44,273 nt of DNA from the NCBI GenBank assembly GCA_018993265.1, contig JAGKSW010000156.1, forward strand, positions 1 through 44,273, written 5' to 3'. Position numbers and translations under genes: made by a program. Origin of the DNA: Nostoc sp. TH1S01 (lineage in GTDB: Bacteria > Cyanobacteriota > Cyanobacteriia > Cyanobacteriales > Nostocaceae). The notes under the pieces are model-generated. The model ran no database searches, was not told the DNA's origin, and saw only the letters and a program-made list of their open reading frames with translations. Shown piece after piece: positions 25,877-33,630 of this stretch (its first letter is position 1; every line of letters starts with the position of its first letter).

Positions 25877-26782
25877 ATGAAGGTTGAAACCTACCCCAAG
25901 CAGCAATCAAGGGGTTTGACAAAGGTTGGCTCGTTGCTGAAAAAATTGATGAAGCAACCAGTCGGTTTTTCATCCTTTATCCTTTATCCTTTATCCTTGA
26001 ATCGGTTATATTTGGGGTTATTTACCGTAATTTTGGCTATTTTCTGCTGTTTATTGTTAGTCACAGGTTTACCTGCATCTGCCGCAGAAATGCCAGAAAT
26101 TCAGCGGCGGGGCTATTTTACAATTGCTGTTAAAGATAATTTGCCTCCCTTGGGATTTAGGGATGCTAACGGTAATCTTCAAGGCTTAGAAATTGATTTA
26201 GCGCAACGTTTAGCCGCAGATTTGCTAGGAAAAGCAGAGGCGGTAAAATTGCGACCTGTAGCAAATCGCGATCGCTTATCTGTAGTCTTAAAGCATCAAG
26301 TTGATTTTGCTATTGCCAGAGTTACAGCTACTGAGTCACGTTCACGCTTAGTAAGTTTCAGTGTGCCTTATTACTTGGATGGCACGTACTTGATTACTAA
26401 AGATACTTCCATCAAAGAAATTCAAGATTTAGCTAACCATAAAATAGCTGTACTTAACCACTCCGATGCGATCGCTCAAGTACGTTATTATGTCCCCAAG
26501 GCTGAGTTAGTAGGAGTGAATTCTTACCAAGAAGGGCGAGAAAAGTTAGAAAGTAATACAGCCACAGCTTTCGCCGCCGATGCTAGTGTCCTCAGCGGTT
26601 GGATACAACAATATCCCCAATATCGACTGCTACCAACTAAGCTATCTACAGCACCTTTATCTGTCGTCATACCCAAGGGCTTGCAATACGACGAACTGCG
26701 ACGTAATGTAAATGAAGCGATCGCACGTTACACAGTTCAAGGTTGGTTAAAGCAACGCGCCCAATATTGGGGATTACCATAA
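25877..26782 (+). CDS. Amino-acid-type ABC transporter solute-binding protein
   Basis: The C-terminal 225 residues form a family 3 periplasmic binding protein: MPEIQRRGYFTIAVKDNLPPLGFRD, LQGLEIDLAQRLA, VDFAIARVTATESRSRLVSFSVPYY, and IAVLNHSDA. A signal peptide is clear at about residues 44-72 (LGLFTVILAIFCCLLLVTGLPASAAE). The first 43 residues before it are unusual: part is encoded by STRR sequence (CCTTTAT repeats at 25975-25996), so the true start may be ATG 25949 or TTG 25996. No permease or ATPase genes are near. The ligand is probably an amino acid or similar small polar molecule. Confidence 0.85.
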   Translation: MKVETYPKQQSRGLTKVGSLLKKLMKQPVGFSSFILYPLSLNRLYLGLFTVILAIFCCLLLVTGLPASAAEMPEIQRRGYFTIAVKDNLPPLGFRDANGNLQGLEIDLAQRLAADLLGKAEAVKLRPVANRDRLSVVLKHQVDFAIARVTATESRSRLVSFSVPYYLDGTYLITKDTSIKEIQDLANHKIAVLNHSDAIAQVRYYVPKAELVGVNSYQEGREKLESNTATAFAADASVLSGWIQQYPQYRLLPTKLSTAPLSVVIPKGLQYDELRRNVNEAIARYTVQGWLKQRAQYWGLP

Positions 26783-26881
26783 AAGAGATATTGTACTTTT
26801 GCCTTTTAACTTTTAACTTTTAACTTCTCTAAGATTGATAATAGATAGAGAAAGTAGTTTTAATATTTGTCTTAGCAGGCG

Positions 26882-27406
26882 ATGGATAATAATCTAGCTG
26901 TTGTTTACCTCTCGATTGTGGTGGCAATTCTGACATTCGCGGTTGTGAGTGTTTTTCGGCAAATTCTCAAAACTCGCAGGCTGGAAAGTGCATTTTCCAA
27001 ACTGCGAAAAAAACTGGAGAAAGAAAAAGGTACAACTCAGGAATATTACGAGTTAGCCTGTATCTATTCTGAGAAAAAATTGTACATTCAGGCGATCGCA
27101 CTATTTCAAAAAGCTCTCAAAGCAGCTGAAGAAGAAGGCGAAGAAGCAACTGCTCCTATTTACAATGGCTTAGGATATGCTTACTTTGCTCAAGAACAAT
27201 ATGATTTGGCAATTCGCCAATACAAAGAAGCTTTGAAAATTAAACCCGATTATGTAGTGGCATTAAATAACATCGGTCACGCCTATGAGCGAAAAAAATT
27301 AAATACTCAGGCGTTACAAAGTTATGAAGAAGCTCTCAAATTAGCTCCTAATAACTCCACCGCTAAACGTCGAGCTGAATCTTTACGCCGTTTGGTTTCT
27401 GCATAA
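26882..27406 (+). CDS. ycf37: Photosystem I assembly protein Ycf37-like TPR protein
   Basis: The 174-residue protein has one N-terminal membrane helix (VVYLSIVVAILTFAVVSVF), a basic linker (LSRKKLEKEK-like region), then three TPR repeats: YYELACIYSEKKLYIQAIALFQKAL, APIYNGLGYAYFAQEQYDLAI and VVALNNIGHAYERKKLNTQAL. Length, single membrane anchor and three TPRs match Ycf37 of cyanobacteria and algae (Pyg7 in plants), which assists photosystem I assembly or stability at the thylakoid. GTG/ATG alternatives are absent; ATG 26882 is natural. Confidence 0.75.
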   Translation: MDNNLAVVYLSIVVAILTFAVVSVFRQILKTRRLESAFSKLRKKLEKEKGTTQEYYELACIYSEKKLYIQAIALFQKALKAAEEEGEEATAPIYNGLGYAYFAQEQYDLAIRQYKEALKIKPDYVVALNNIGHAYERKKLNTQALQSYEEALKLAPNNSTAKRRAESLRRLVSA

Positions 27407-27431
27407 TTACTAAGTGTGTAATTTTGCTTTT

Positions 27432-27464
27432 AGAGTCCCGACTTCTCAAAGAAATCGGGACTCT
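27432..27464. repeat. Palindromic repeat (AGAGTCCCGA type)
   Basis: Arms AGAGTCCCGACTTC and GAAATCGGGACTCT with a 5-base loop stand 26 bp after the ycf37 stop. It is similar in design to the palindromes at 25144 and 29554, and could also act as a terminator, though no U-tract follows beyond TATTT. Confidence 0.7.
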
Positions 27465-27561
27465 ATTTCATAAAATCTCATATTACTTACCGTAAATTTA
27501 TCGGTTTTTTCGCCCGTAGTTGGAATTAAATAATTATAAGTTCTGGGTTGGCTCATTACAA

Positions 27562-29538
27562 ATGATTAAAAGACTACGGTTTTCTTTGTTAGCCGTTACT
27601 ATAATTATCTGTCTTGCTATATTTTTCGGAGGAATAGGCAAAATATCTGCTCAAACGCCGATTTCCCATCCATTAACTCCATTAACAGAAACAGAAATTA
27701 CAACAGCCGTTGAGGTGATTAAAAAAGACAAATCTTTAAGCGACATGGCTGTGTTTTCGATTGTTGCTTTACAAGAACCAGATAAACAGGAAGTTGTAAA
27801 TTTTACTCCAAATAAAGAATTCCAGCGACAAGCTTTTGTAGTAGTATACGAGCGATCGCAAAACAAAACTTATGAAGGTGTCGTTGACTTAAAAAAACAG
27901 TCCCTCAATTCTTGGAAAGAGATAACTAATGTTCAACCAGCTTTGACATATACAGAATGTAACTTAACATCTCAAGCGGTTAAAGCTGATGAGAGATGGC
28001 AAAAAGCCATGCAAAGAAGGGGAATTAAAGATTTTGATGATGTTAAAGTTAGTTGTTGGGCCCCTGGAATTTTAAGTAAACAGGAAGAAACAAAAGGCGA
28101 TCGCTTGGCGCGTGGATTATCTTATTATCAAGGCGATAACTGGAATTATTACGGTAGTCCCATTGAAGGTGTACTAGCAACTGTAAATTTAAATACAGGT
28201 AAAGTTGTCAGTTTTATAGACAGAGGAATCTTACCATTCTCTAAAGAAAACTGGAACTATGATTTTAAGTCTTTGGGTAAATTACTAACACCACCAAAAC
28301 TATTAAAAATCCTCCAGCCTTATGGTAAAACCTTTCAAATTAATGGTAACGAAATTAGTTGGCAAGGTTGGAAATTCCGCTATTTAATGCACCCGCGTGA
28401 CGGTTTAGTGTTGTACTTAGTAAACTACCAAGATGGAGAAAATATTCGACCAGTTTTATATCGTGGCAGTCTATCAGAAATGGTAGTGCCTTATGGCGAT
28501 CCTGATCCTACTTGGTCATTTCGCAATGCTTTTGATGTTGGTGAATACAACTTTGGTGTGTTAGCTAATGCACTGGAATTAGGTAAAGATATTCCCGAAA
28601 ATGGAATTTTACTAGATGCTATATTTGCCAACGAACAAGGCGAACCTGTAACCATGCCGAGAGTTGTTGGTATTTATGAGCGTGATAATGGTATCCTCTG
28701 GAAACATTATGGATATGATACTCAGCGTAATGATGTCCGCCGTAATCGTGAATTAGTGTTAACTATAACGGCGACAATTGACAATTATGATTACAGTCTG
28801 AATTGGATTTTTCACCAAGATGGCACTTTAGAAGTCCAAAACGAATTAAGCGGAATTGTTCTAGCGCAAGGAACAAATTTAGAAACAGAATCTTTTGATA
28901 ATTCTAATGGACGGCTACTAGCTAAGAATATTTTTGGCGTGAATCATCAACACTTTTTTAATTACCGCCTAGATATGGATGTAGACGGACAGGCAAATTC
29001 TGTCACAGAAATGAATGTTAACTCTGTACCAATTAGTGGTAAAAATCCTATAGGAAATGCGATCGCAGTAGAAAACACACCATTAACAACAGAAAACGCT
29101 GCCGTCCGTGATGTTGATACAAAACATAACCGAGAATGGATGATTAGCAGCACAGATAAAAAGAATACTCTCGGTGTTGGTAGTGCATATATGTTAATGC
29201 CAACTGGAAACACTATATTTTTCCCAACCGAAGGTGCAGAAATTCGCAAACGCGCCGAATTTGCTACACATCATTTTTGGGTAACAAAATATAAACCAGA
29301 TGAACTTTATGCAGGTGGTAATTATCCTAATCAAAGCCAACCAAAAGAAGGTTTACCAAAGTATATTGCTGACGATGAATCATTAACAAATGAAGACATC
29401 GTAGTTTGGTACACGATGGGAATGACACACGTACCACGTCCCGAAGATTGGCCGGTAATGCCTGTTCATCGCGTTGGTTTCAAGTTATTTCCACGCGGTT
29501 TCTTTAGCCGTAATCCTGTGATTAATTTACCTGAATAA
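27562..29538 (+). CDS. Copper-containing amine oxidase, exported
   Basis: The 658-residue enzyme (from ATG 27562; TTG 27520 would extend it) oxidises primary amines to aldehydes with H2O2 and ammonia, using a self-made topaquinone. The topaquinone precursor is Tyr409 in DNYDY. Copper ligands are His462 and His464 in VNHQHFF and His623 in MGMTHVPRP. The catalytic Asp lies in YGDPDPTWSFRNAFDVGEYNFG. The N-terminus is a signal peptide or anchor (FSLLAVTIIICLAIFFGGIG), so it likely works in the periplasm, perhaps in using exogenous amines as a nitrogen source. No neighbouring transport gene supports a defined pathway. Confidence 0.92.
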   Translation: MIKRLRFSLLAVTIIICLAIFFGGIGKISAQTPISHPLTPLTETEITTAVEVIKKDKSLSDMAVFSIVALQEPDKQEVVNFTPNKEFQRQAFVVVYERSQNKTYEGVVDLKKQSLNSWKEITNVQPALTYTECNLTSQAVKADERWQKAMQRRGIKDFDDVKVSCWAPGILSKQEETKGDRLARGLSYYQGDNWNYYGSPIEGVLATVNLNTGKVVSFIDRGILPFSKENWNYDFKSLGKLLTPPKLLKILQPYGKTFQINGNEISWQGWKFRYLMHPRDGLVLYLVNYQDGENIRPVLYRGSLSEMVVPYGDPDPTWSFRNAFDVGEYNFGVLANALELGKDIPENGILLDAIFANEQGEPVTMPRVVGIYERDNGILWKHYGYDTQRNDVRRNRELVLTITATIDNYDYSLNWIFHQDGTLEVQNELSGIVLAQGTNLETESFDNSNGRLLAKNIFGVNHQHFFNYRLDMDVDGQANSVTEMNVNSVPISGKNPIGNAIAVENTPLTTENAAVRDVDTKHNREWMISSTDKKNTLGVGSAYMLMPTGNTIFFPTEGAEIRKRAEFATHHFWVTKYKPDELYAGGNYPNQSQPKEGLPKYIADDESLTNEDIVVWYTMGMTHVPRPEDWPVMPVHRVGFKLFPRGFFSRNPVINLPE

Positions 29539-29553
29539 CTATTAGAAGCCCGC

Positions 29554-29586
29554 AGATCCCCGACTTCTTCAAGAAGTCGGGGATCT
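29554..29586. repeat. Palindromic repeat (AGATCCCCGA type)
   Basis: Arms AGATCCCCGACTTCTT and AAGAAGTCGGGGATCT, each 16 bp, separated by one base, begin 16 bp after the amine oxidase stop. It is a perfect palindrome and the same family as 25144-25176. Confidence 0.8.
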
Positions 29587-29635
29587 AGTTCTTCACGAAT
29601 GATTAATCATTGTTATAACACCTGCGTTTATCGGC

Positions 29636-29667
29636 GTAGCCTGCGGCAAGCCGCTTGCGCGTCTACA
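29636..29667. repeat. Small GC-rich hairpin repeat (GCCTGCGGCAAGCCGC type)
   Basis: The sequence GTAGCCTGCGGCAAGCCG continued by CTTGCGCGTCTAC forms a hairpin. It is a close variant, inverted, of the 32-bp insert in the elements at 22781-22812 and 29711-29743. Such sequences are common small dispersed repeats in Nostoc-like genomes. Confidence 0.65.
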
Positions 29668-29696
29668 TCGGCGGTTTTTTCTCTCAATTGAAAAAA

Positions 29697-29803
29697 CGAA
29701 CCGCAAAGGGCGCATAGACGCGATAGCGGCTTCCCGCAGGGTAGGACACGAAGAAGAATAAAGAGAAGAAAGAGAATTTTACAAATGATTTAGTCTTGCG
29801 ATA
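29697..29803 (-). repeat. Degraded miniature element, TATAGCAATCCTA family
   Basis: The segment matches the inner and right part of the element at 22722-22874 in the same orientation (CGAACCGCAAAGG, then the same 32-bp GC-rich insert, AAAGAGAAGAAAGAGAAT, ACAAATGATTTA). The left inverted end is lost and the right end has decayed to GTCTTGCGATA. Confidence 0.7.
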
Positions 29804-30094
29804 TGTATGGAAATATTAAGAACACTTGCCCAGAGTTTATGAATAAATATTAACTAACGGCTTTATCTTGCTAACAAGATTTGCATAAGACTAAGAATTA
29901 TTTCCTTAAACAATATATATGTTGTTTAACTTAAAAGCTAAAATCTAATCATCACAAAGGTTTCAGCAATTCTGACACCAATCAACTAGTAAATAGTCCT
30001 ATTTCTTCGACGCTACATGTTTTGGGACAATCAAAGACTAATAATTTCGCAATCATAGTCCACCTCTGATTTTGTTCACAAGGGAGAACGCCTG

Positions 30095-31621
30095 ATGAAA
30101 TTGGCTTACTGGATGTATGCAGGCCCAGCCCACATTGGCACTTTGCGAATCGCTAGTTCGTTTAAAAACGTTCATGCGATTATGCACGCCCCCCTCGGAG
30201 ATGATTATTTTAACGTCATGCGTTCCATGCTCTCACGGGAGCGAGATTTTACCCCAGTGACAGCCAGTGTTGTAGATCGCCACGTATTAGCACGCGGTTC
30301 GCAAGAGAAGGTGGTTGATAATATTACCCGCAAAGATGCAGAGGAACACCCTGATTTGATTGTGTTAACTCCCACTTGCACCTCTAGCATTTTGCAAGAA
30401 GACTTACAAAACTTTGTCGAACGGGCGCAGCTAGAAGCCAAAGGCGATGTCATGTTGGCGGATGTGAACCATTATCGCGTCAATGAATTGCAAGCAGGCG
30501 ATCGCACCTTACATCAAATCGTGCAGTTTTATATCGAAAAAGCCCGCAAAAAAGGCGAACTACCTACAAACAAAACCGAAAAGCCATCAGTTAACATCAT
30601 CGGTATTTCTACCCTGGGTTTTCACAACAACCACGACTGTACAGAACTGAAAAAACTCATGGGTGATTTGGGAATTGAGGTAAATGCAGTCATTCCCGAA
30701 GGTGCTTCAGTTCACGAATTAAAGAATTTACCCAAGGCTTGGTTTAACTTAGTTCCTTACCGGGAACTTGGTGTAATGACAGCTAATTACCTACAAGCAG
30801 AATTCGGAACACCCTACGTAGATATTACCCCGATGGGTGTGGTAGAAACTGCCCGTTGTATCCGCAAAATTCAACAGGTAATTAACGAACAAGGCGCGAA
30901 TGTTGACTATGAAGAATATATCAACGAGCAAACCTTGTATGTTTCTCAAGCGGCTTGGTTCTCCCGTTCAATTGACTGTCAGAATTTGACTGGTAAAAAA
31001 GCTGTGGTATTTGGCGACAACACCCACGCCGCCGCCCTTACCAAAATTCTCTCACGGGAAATGGGGATTCATGTAGTTTGGGCGGGAACTTACTGCAAAT
31101 ATGATGCTGACTGGTTCCGCGAACAGGTAAGCGAATATTGCGACGAAGTACTGATTACTGATGATCATGGCGCAATTGGGGATGCGATCGCTCGTGTCGA
31201 ACCCTCAGCCATCTTTGGTACGCAAATGGAACGCCACGTCGGGAAACGCTTGGATATTCCTTGCGGTGTGATTGCTGCACCAATTCACGTCCAAAACTTC
31301 CCCATTGGTTACAAACCATTTTTAGGCTACGAAGGTACAAATCAAATCACAGATTTAATCTACAATTCCTTTACTTTAGGAATGGAAGACCATTTATTAG
31401 AAATATTTGGTGGACACGATACTAAGGAAGTAATTACGAAAGGTATTTCCGCCGAATCTGATTTGAATTGGACAAAAGATGGTTTAGCAGAGTTGAATAA
31501 AATACCTGGGTTTGTGCGCGGTAAAGTGAAGCGAAATACTGAAAAATTCGCCCGCGATCGGGGTTTCAAAGATATCAGTGCTGAGGTGCTATACGCCGCT
31601 AAAGAAGCTGTCGGAGCTTAG
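30095..31621 (+). CDS. chlB: Light-independent protochlorophyllide reductase subunit B
   Basis: ChlB pairs with ChlN as the NB component of dark-operative protochlorophyllide reductase, a nitrogenase-like enzyme that lets chlorophyll be made in darkness. At 508 residues it has the normal length. It begins [20 protein letters not shown], contains Asp36 (the unusual aspartate ligand of the NB [4Fe-4S] cluster) in APLGDDYFN, and carries the family motifs [40 protein letters not shown] and FGDNTHAAA. The chlL and chlN genes are not in the window, consistent with the usual scattered chlB locus of cyanobacteria. A terminator follows. Confidence 0.98.
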   Translation: MKLAYWMYAGPAHIGTLRIASSFKNVHAIMHAPLGDDYFNVMRSMLSRERDFTPVTASVVDRHVLARGSQEKVVDNITRKDAEEHPDLIVLTPTCTSSILQEDLQNFVERAQLEAKGDVMLADVNHYRVNELQAGDRTLHQIVQFYIEKARKKGELPTNKTEKPSVNIIGISTLGFHNNHDCTELKKLMGDLGIEVNAVIPEGASVHELKNLPKAWFNLVPYRELGVMTANYLQAEFGTPYVDITPMGVVETARCIRKIQQVINEQGANVDYEEYINEQTLYVSQAAWFSRSIDCQNLTGKKAVVFGDNTHAAALTKILSREMGIHVVWAGTYCKYDADWFREQVSEYCDEVLITDDHGAIGDAIARVEPSAIFGTQMERHVGKRLDIPCGVIAAPIHVQNFPIGYKPFLGYEGTNQITDLIYNSFTLGMEDHLLEIFGGHDTKEVITKGISAESDLNWTKDGLAELNKIPGFVRGKVKRNTEKFARDRGFKDISAEVLYAAKEAVGA

Positions 31622-31672
31622 TTTGACCAGTTCAAATTAACCTGATATGGTGAATTTGATAAGTCTTAAAAG

Positions 31673-31707
31673 AGGTTCATAAGCATTTCGCTTGTGAGCC
31701 TTTTTTG
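31673..31707 (+). terminator. Rho-independent terminator of chlB
   Basis: A stem of 12 bp with two G-U pairs (AGGTTCATAAGC / GCTTGTGAGCCT), a 4-base loop, and a run of six T directly after the stem. It lies 52 bp after the chlB stop and 48 bp before the next start. Confidence 0.8.
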
Positions 31708-31754
31708 ATTTAATATTTTTGGCTACTCTGGCAGTAGTGATATGTTTAAAATCT

Positions 31755-32090
31755 ATGAAACTCTCGTCAGATTTAGTAATCCAAGATGAAAAGCTCACAA
31801 AATATTTACTTGTTTACCAAACTGAAAGTGATAAATCAGGATATTTAGCTTTAGCAAGCTATAGCCTAGATAACTGGGAAGTTTTTAAGAGCGATATAAT
31901 AAAAGCTATGGAAGTTTCTGAAATCGCCAAAGTAAAGCAAACTAATTGGGGTATTCAGTTTGAGGTTAAAAGTGAATGGTATGGGACAAATGGTCGATTA
32001 ATCAAGGTGATCACTATTTGGCAACAAGATGAAGGAAGCGATTCAGTGAGATTTATAACAATAAAACCTGACAGGTCACAGGAGAATTAA
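31755..32090 (+). CDS. DUF6883-like protein
   Basis: A 111-residue protein from ATG 31755 (TTG 31719 extends the frame). The pattern KYLLVYQTESDKSGYLALASYSLDNWEVF followed by WGIQFEVKSEWYGTNGRLIKVITIWQ fits the DUF6883 family. Members in several bacteria occur as toxin-like C-terminal domains or free small proteins, but a function is not established. It lies 3 bp from the next gene, a DUF4926 protein, which is a recurring partner (from memory). The two form an obvious translational unit. Confidence 0.6.
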   Translation: MKLSSDLVIQDEKLTKYLLVYQTESDKSGYLALASYSLDNWEVFKSDIIKAMEVSEIAKVKQTNWGIQFEVKSEWYGTNGRLIKVITIWQQDEGSDSVRFITIKPDRSQEN

Positions 32091-32093
32091 AAA

Positions 32094-32345
32094 ATGACAA
32101 AAGTTAGCTTATTTCAGTGGGTAGAACTGAAACATGATGTACCTAACACTCCTGTAAAAGCTGGTTATCAGGGAGTTGTTTTAGACTATCTAAATCCTAC
32201 TCAAACTCAGAAAGAACCTGGATATATATTAGAAGTCTTTCAAGATGGTGAAACATTAGATGTGGTTTCGGTACCTATTTCTTGGGTAAAACCTCTACCT
32301 CAAATTTGGGGAAGTACTGAAAGTGCTTCAAAACAGACCGCTTAA
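32094..32345 (+). CDS. DUF4926 domain protein
   Basis: An 83-residue all-beta protein with the DUF4926 pattern: VELKHDVPNTPVKAGYQGVVLDYL, then GYILEVFQDGETLDVVSVPISWVKPLP. Such small beta proteins commonly sit beside DUF6883 genes in cyanobacteria and may act as immunity or antitoxin partners. It starts 3 bp after the stop of the DUF6883 gene, with GGAGAA at 32080-32085 as ribosome-binding site. It is convergent with the DUF3349 gene. Confidence 0.75.
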   Translation: MTKVSLFQWVELKHDVPNTPVKAGYQGVVLDYLNPTQTQKEPGYILEVFQDGETLDVVSVPISWVKPLPQIWGSTESASKQTA

Positions 32346-32357
32346 GCGAGAATATTA

Positions 32358-32648
32358 TTATTCAGATAGCCATTTTTCGTAGTTACAATTCATCAGAATT
32401 TGCTTAATAGAATCTATAACTTCAGATGAAAAAGTCTCCATTGTTCCAACTCGATAAACATCGTTGAGGACAACGTAGTAATTTTTTCCTGTGTACTCAG
32501 CGACAACTTGAGCCAAACTGCGATCAGACAGATGCTCGTACAGTATGGATAGTAAAGGTAAATATTGGCGATCTTCGATACCTTGGGGAAAAGCACACTG
32601 GAGTAACTGATAAGTACTTACTAAATGTGGTGAGATCGTCTTTTGCAT
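32358..32648 (-). CDS. DUF3349-like protein
   Basis: The 96-residue helical protein contains LLQCAFPQGIEDRQYLPLLSILYEHLSDRSLAQVV, which fits the DUF3349 pattern (LL..gyP.Gv...dY.pLl.lL...L.......va), followed by NDVYRVGTMETFSS. The function of the family is unknown. It begins 7 bp after the stop of the broken PIN gene and may once have been co-transcribed with it. It faces the DUF4926 gene, with 12 bp between the stops. Confidence 0.55.
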   Translation of the reverse strand: MQKTISPHLVSTYQLLQCAFPQGIEDRQYLPLLSILYEHLSDRSLAQVVAEYTGKNYYVVLNDVYRVGTMETFSSEVIDSIKQILMNCNYEKWLSE

Positions 32649-32655
32649 GATTTAT

Positions 32656-33060
32656 TTAGCTACCTGTCAATGAATAGGGGAGATGAAGATAAATATTAAA
32701 ATCAACTCCTTGGGCGCTGGCTGCACGCACAGCTTTAGCATCGGCTGTCATCGTTACAATACCCATTTGGTCGCCTGTCCCTAGAATGATTATATCGTTG
32801 GGGTCTAAGCTCCGGGTTGGTTTTAATTTTTGTGCTGCTGAAGAAGGATTATCTGAAACAACAAGAACTCTTTGCAAAAAACGATTTACTCTTGTCTGTT
32901 CCAGACTACCTGCTGAGTATTGGACAATATTGATGAATTCATCAAATGCAGTTCGTGTCATTATCATCTGTTGATTATTGACGAACCTCCGCAGTTCCTA
33001 GCGAACAGGAGAACCTTCAGCAATAAACGCAACTGCGGTATTAGTATCTAAATTAATCAC
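32656..33060 (-). pseudogene. PIN-domain toxin gene with in-frame amber stop
   Basis: Reading from GTG 33060, the first 20 codons give the start of a PIN domain, INLDTNTAVAFIAEGSPVR, with the first catalytic-type Asp. Codon 21 (33000-32998) is TAG. The frame then continues without any break through VNNQQMIMTRTAFDEF to the stop at 32656, ending in DIIILGTGDQMGIVTMTADAKAV, which resembles the C-terminal half of PIN-like toxins. The codons after the stop can still be read from ATG 32967 as a 103-residue fragment lacking the first Asp. A single substitution would restore the full gene of about 134 codons. Confidence 0.75.
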
Positions 33061-33144
33061 GTTTTGTGCAAATTAAAAAGCGCAGTGCTAAGTATATCGC
33101 GCTTCTAAAACTGCTTGCTATGATGTACTAAAAAGCCTAAAGTA

Positions 33145-33246
33145 TTAGCCAAATATACCATCATGTTTATCTAGTAAGTGATGACCGGATTGATTTTCTC
33201 CAAGCTCAATATCACTACTAAGTATTAAAGGAATCTGTAAAACCAT
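33145..33246 (-). CDS. Possible 33-residue protein or antitoxin remnant
   Basis: ATG 33246 opens a short frame on the minus strand: MVLQIPLILSSDIELGENQ then SGHHLLDKHDGIFG, ending at TAA. The residues look protein-like and the frame ends 84 bp before the PIN pseudogene in the same orientation, the position expected of an antitoxin. It is too short for a known antitoxin and I cannot confirm the family. A remnant of a longer gene or chance are both possible. Confidence 0.3.
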   Translation of the reverse strand: MVLQIPLILSSDIELGENQSGHHLLDKHDGIFG

Positions 33247-33630
33247 TTTGTCAGTTGTGGAAGCCTATACATAGCTCTCAATTTACAGTTATTTTTATTA
33301 CATTTTCCTAACAAGCAATATTAAATGGCAAGGTATTGCTATCCTCCACACCTTGACATAGCAAGGATTTTACGATAATCACGAAAGCTATTACAAACCA
33401 TTTACGGATGAATACTGATAAATAAAATTTAATGCTCATCAATTATTACAATACAAGCTTATTAGTAGAGCGATCCCGCAAAGGAAAATAGCTTACCTAC
33501 CGATTCACCGTTGTATTTCCAGCAACGAGGTATAAAAAAGTATCTAAAAAACCTAGTAGTTGCCGATCAAAAAAATCGGGGTAGGCATGATAAGGTTTAA
33601 ATCCTATTGTTTCTTTTCGCGCTTCTCATC
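33247..33630. other. Noncoding leader of the CyRepA1 gene
   Basis: About 380 bases with no gene. A hairpin CCGAT-CAAAAAA-ATCGG at 33563-33579 lies 50 bp before the start. In the Synechocystis plasmid pSYSA the equivalent region encodes small RNAs that control the replication protein; no such RNA can be proved from this sequence. No obvious iterons were found by eye. Confidence 0.45.

Larger units (their letters stand above)
29539..30094. other. Intergenic region with three repeats and chlB promoter
   Basis: The first 265 bases hold three repeats listed separately. From about 29804 to 30094 the sequence is unique and A+T rich and should contain the chlB promoter. AAACAA-TATATATG-TTGTTT at 29909-29928 is a short inverted repeat that could be an operator. 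CAAGGGAGAACG at 30081-30092 includes a plausible ribosome-binding site for chlB. Confidence 0.55.
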
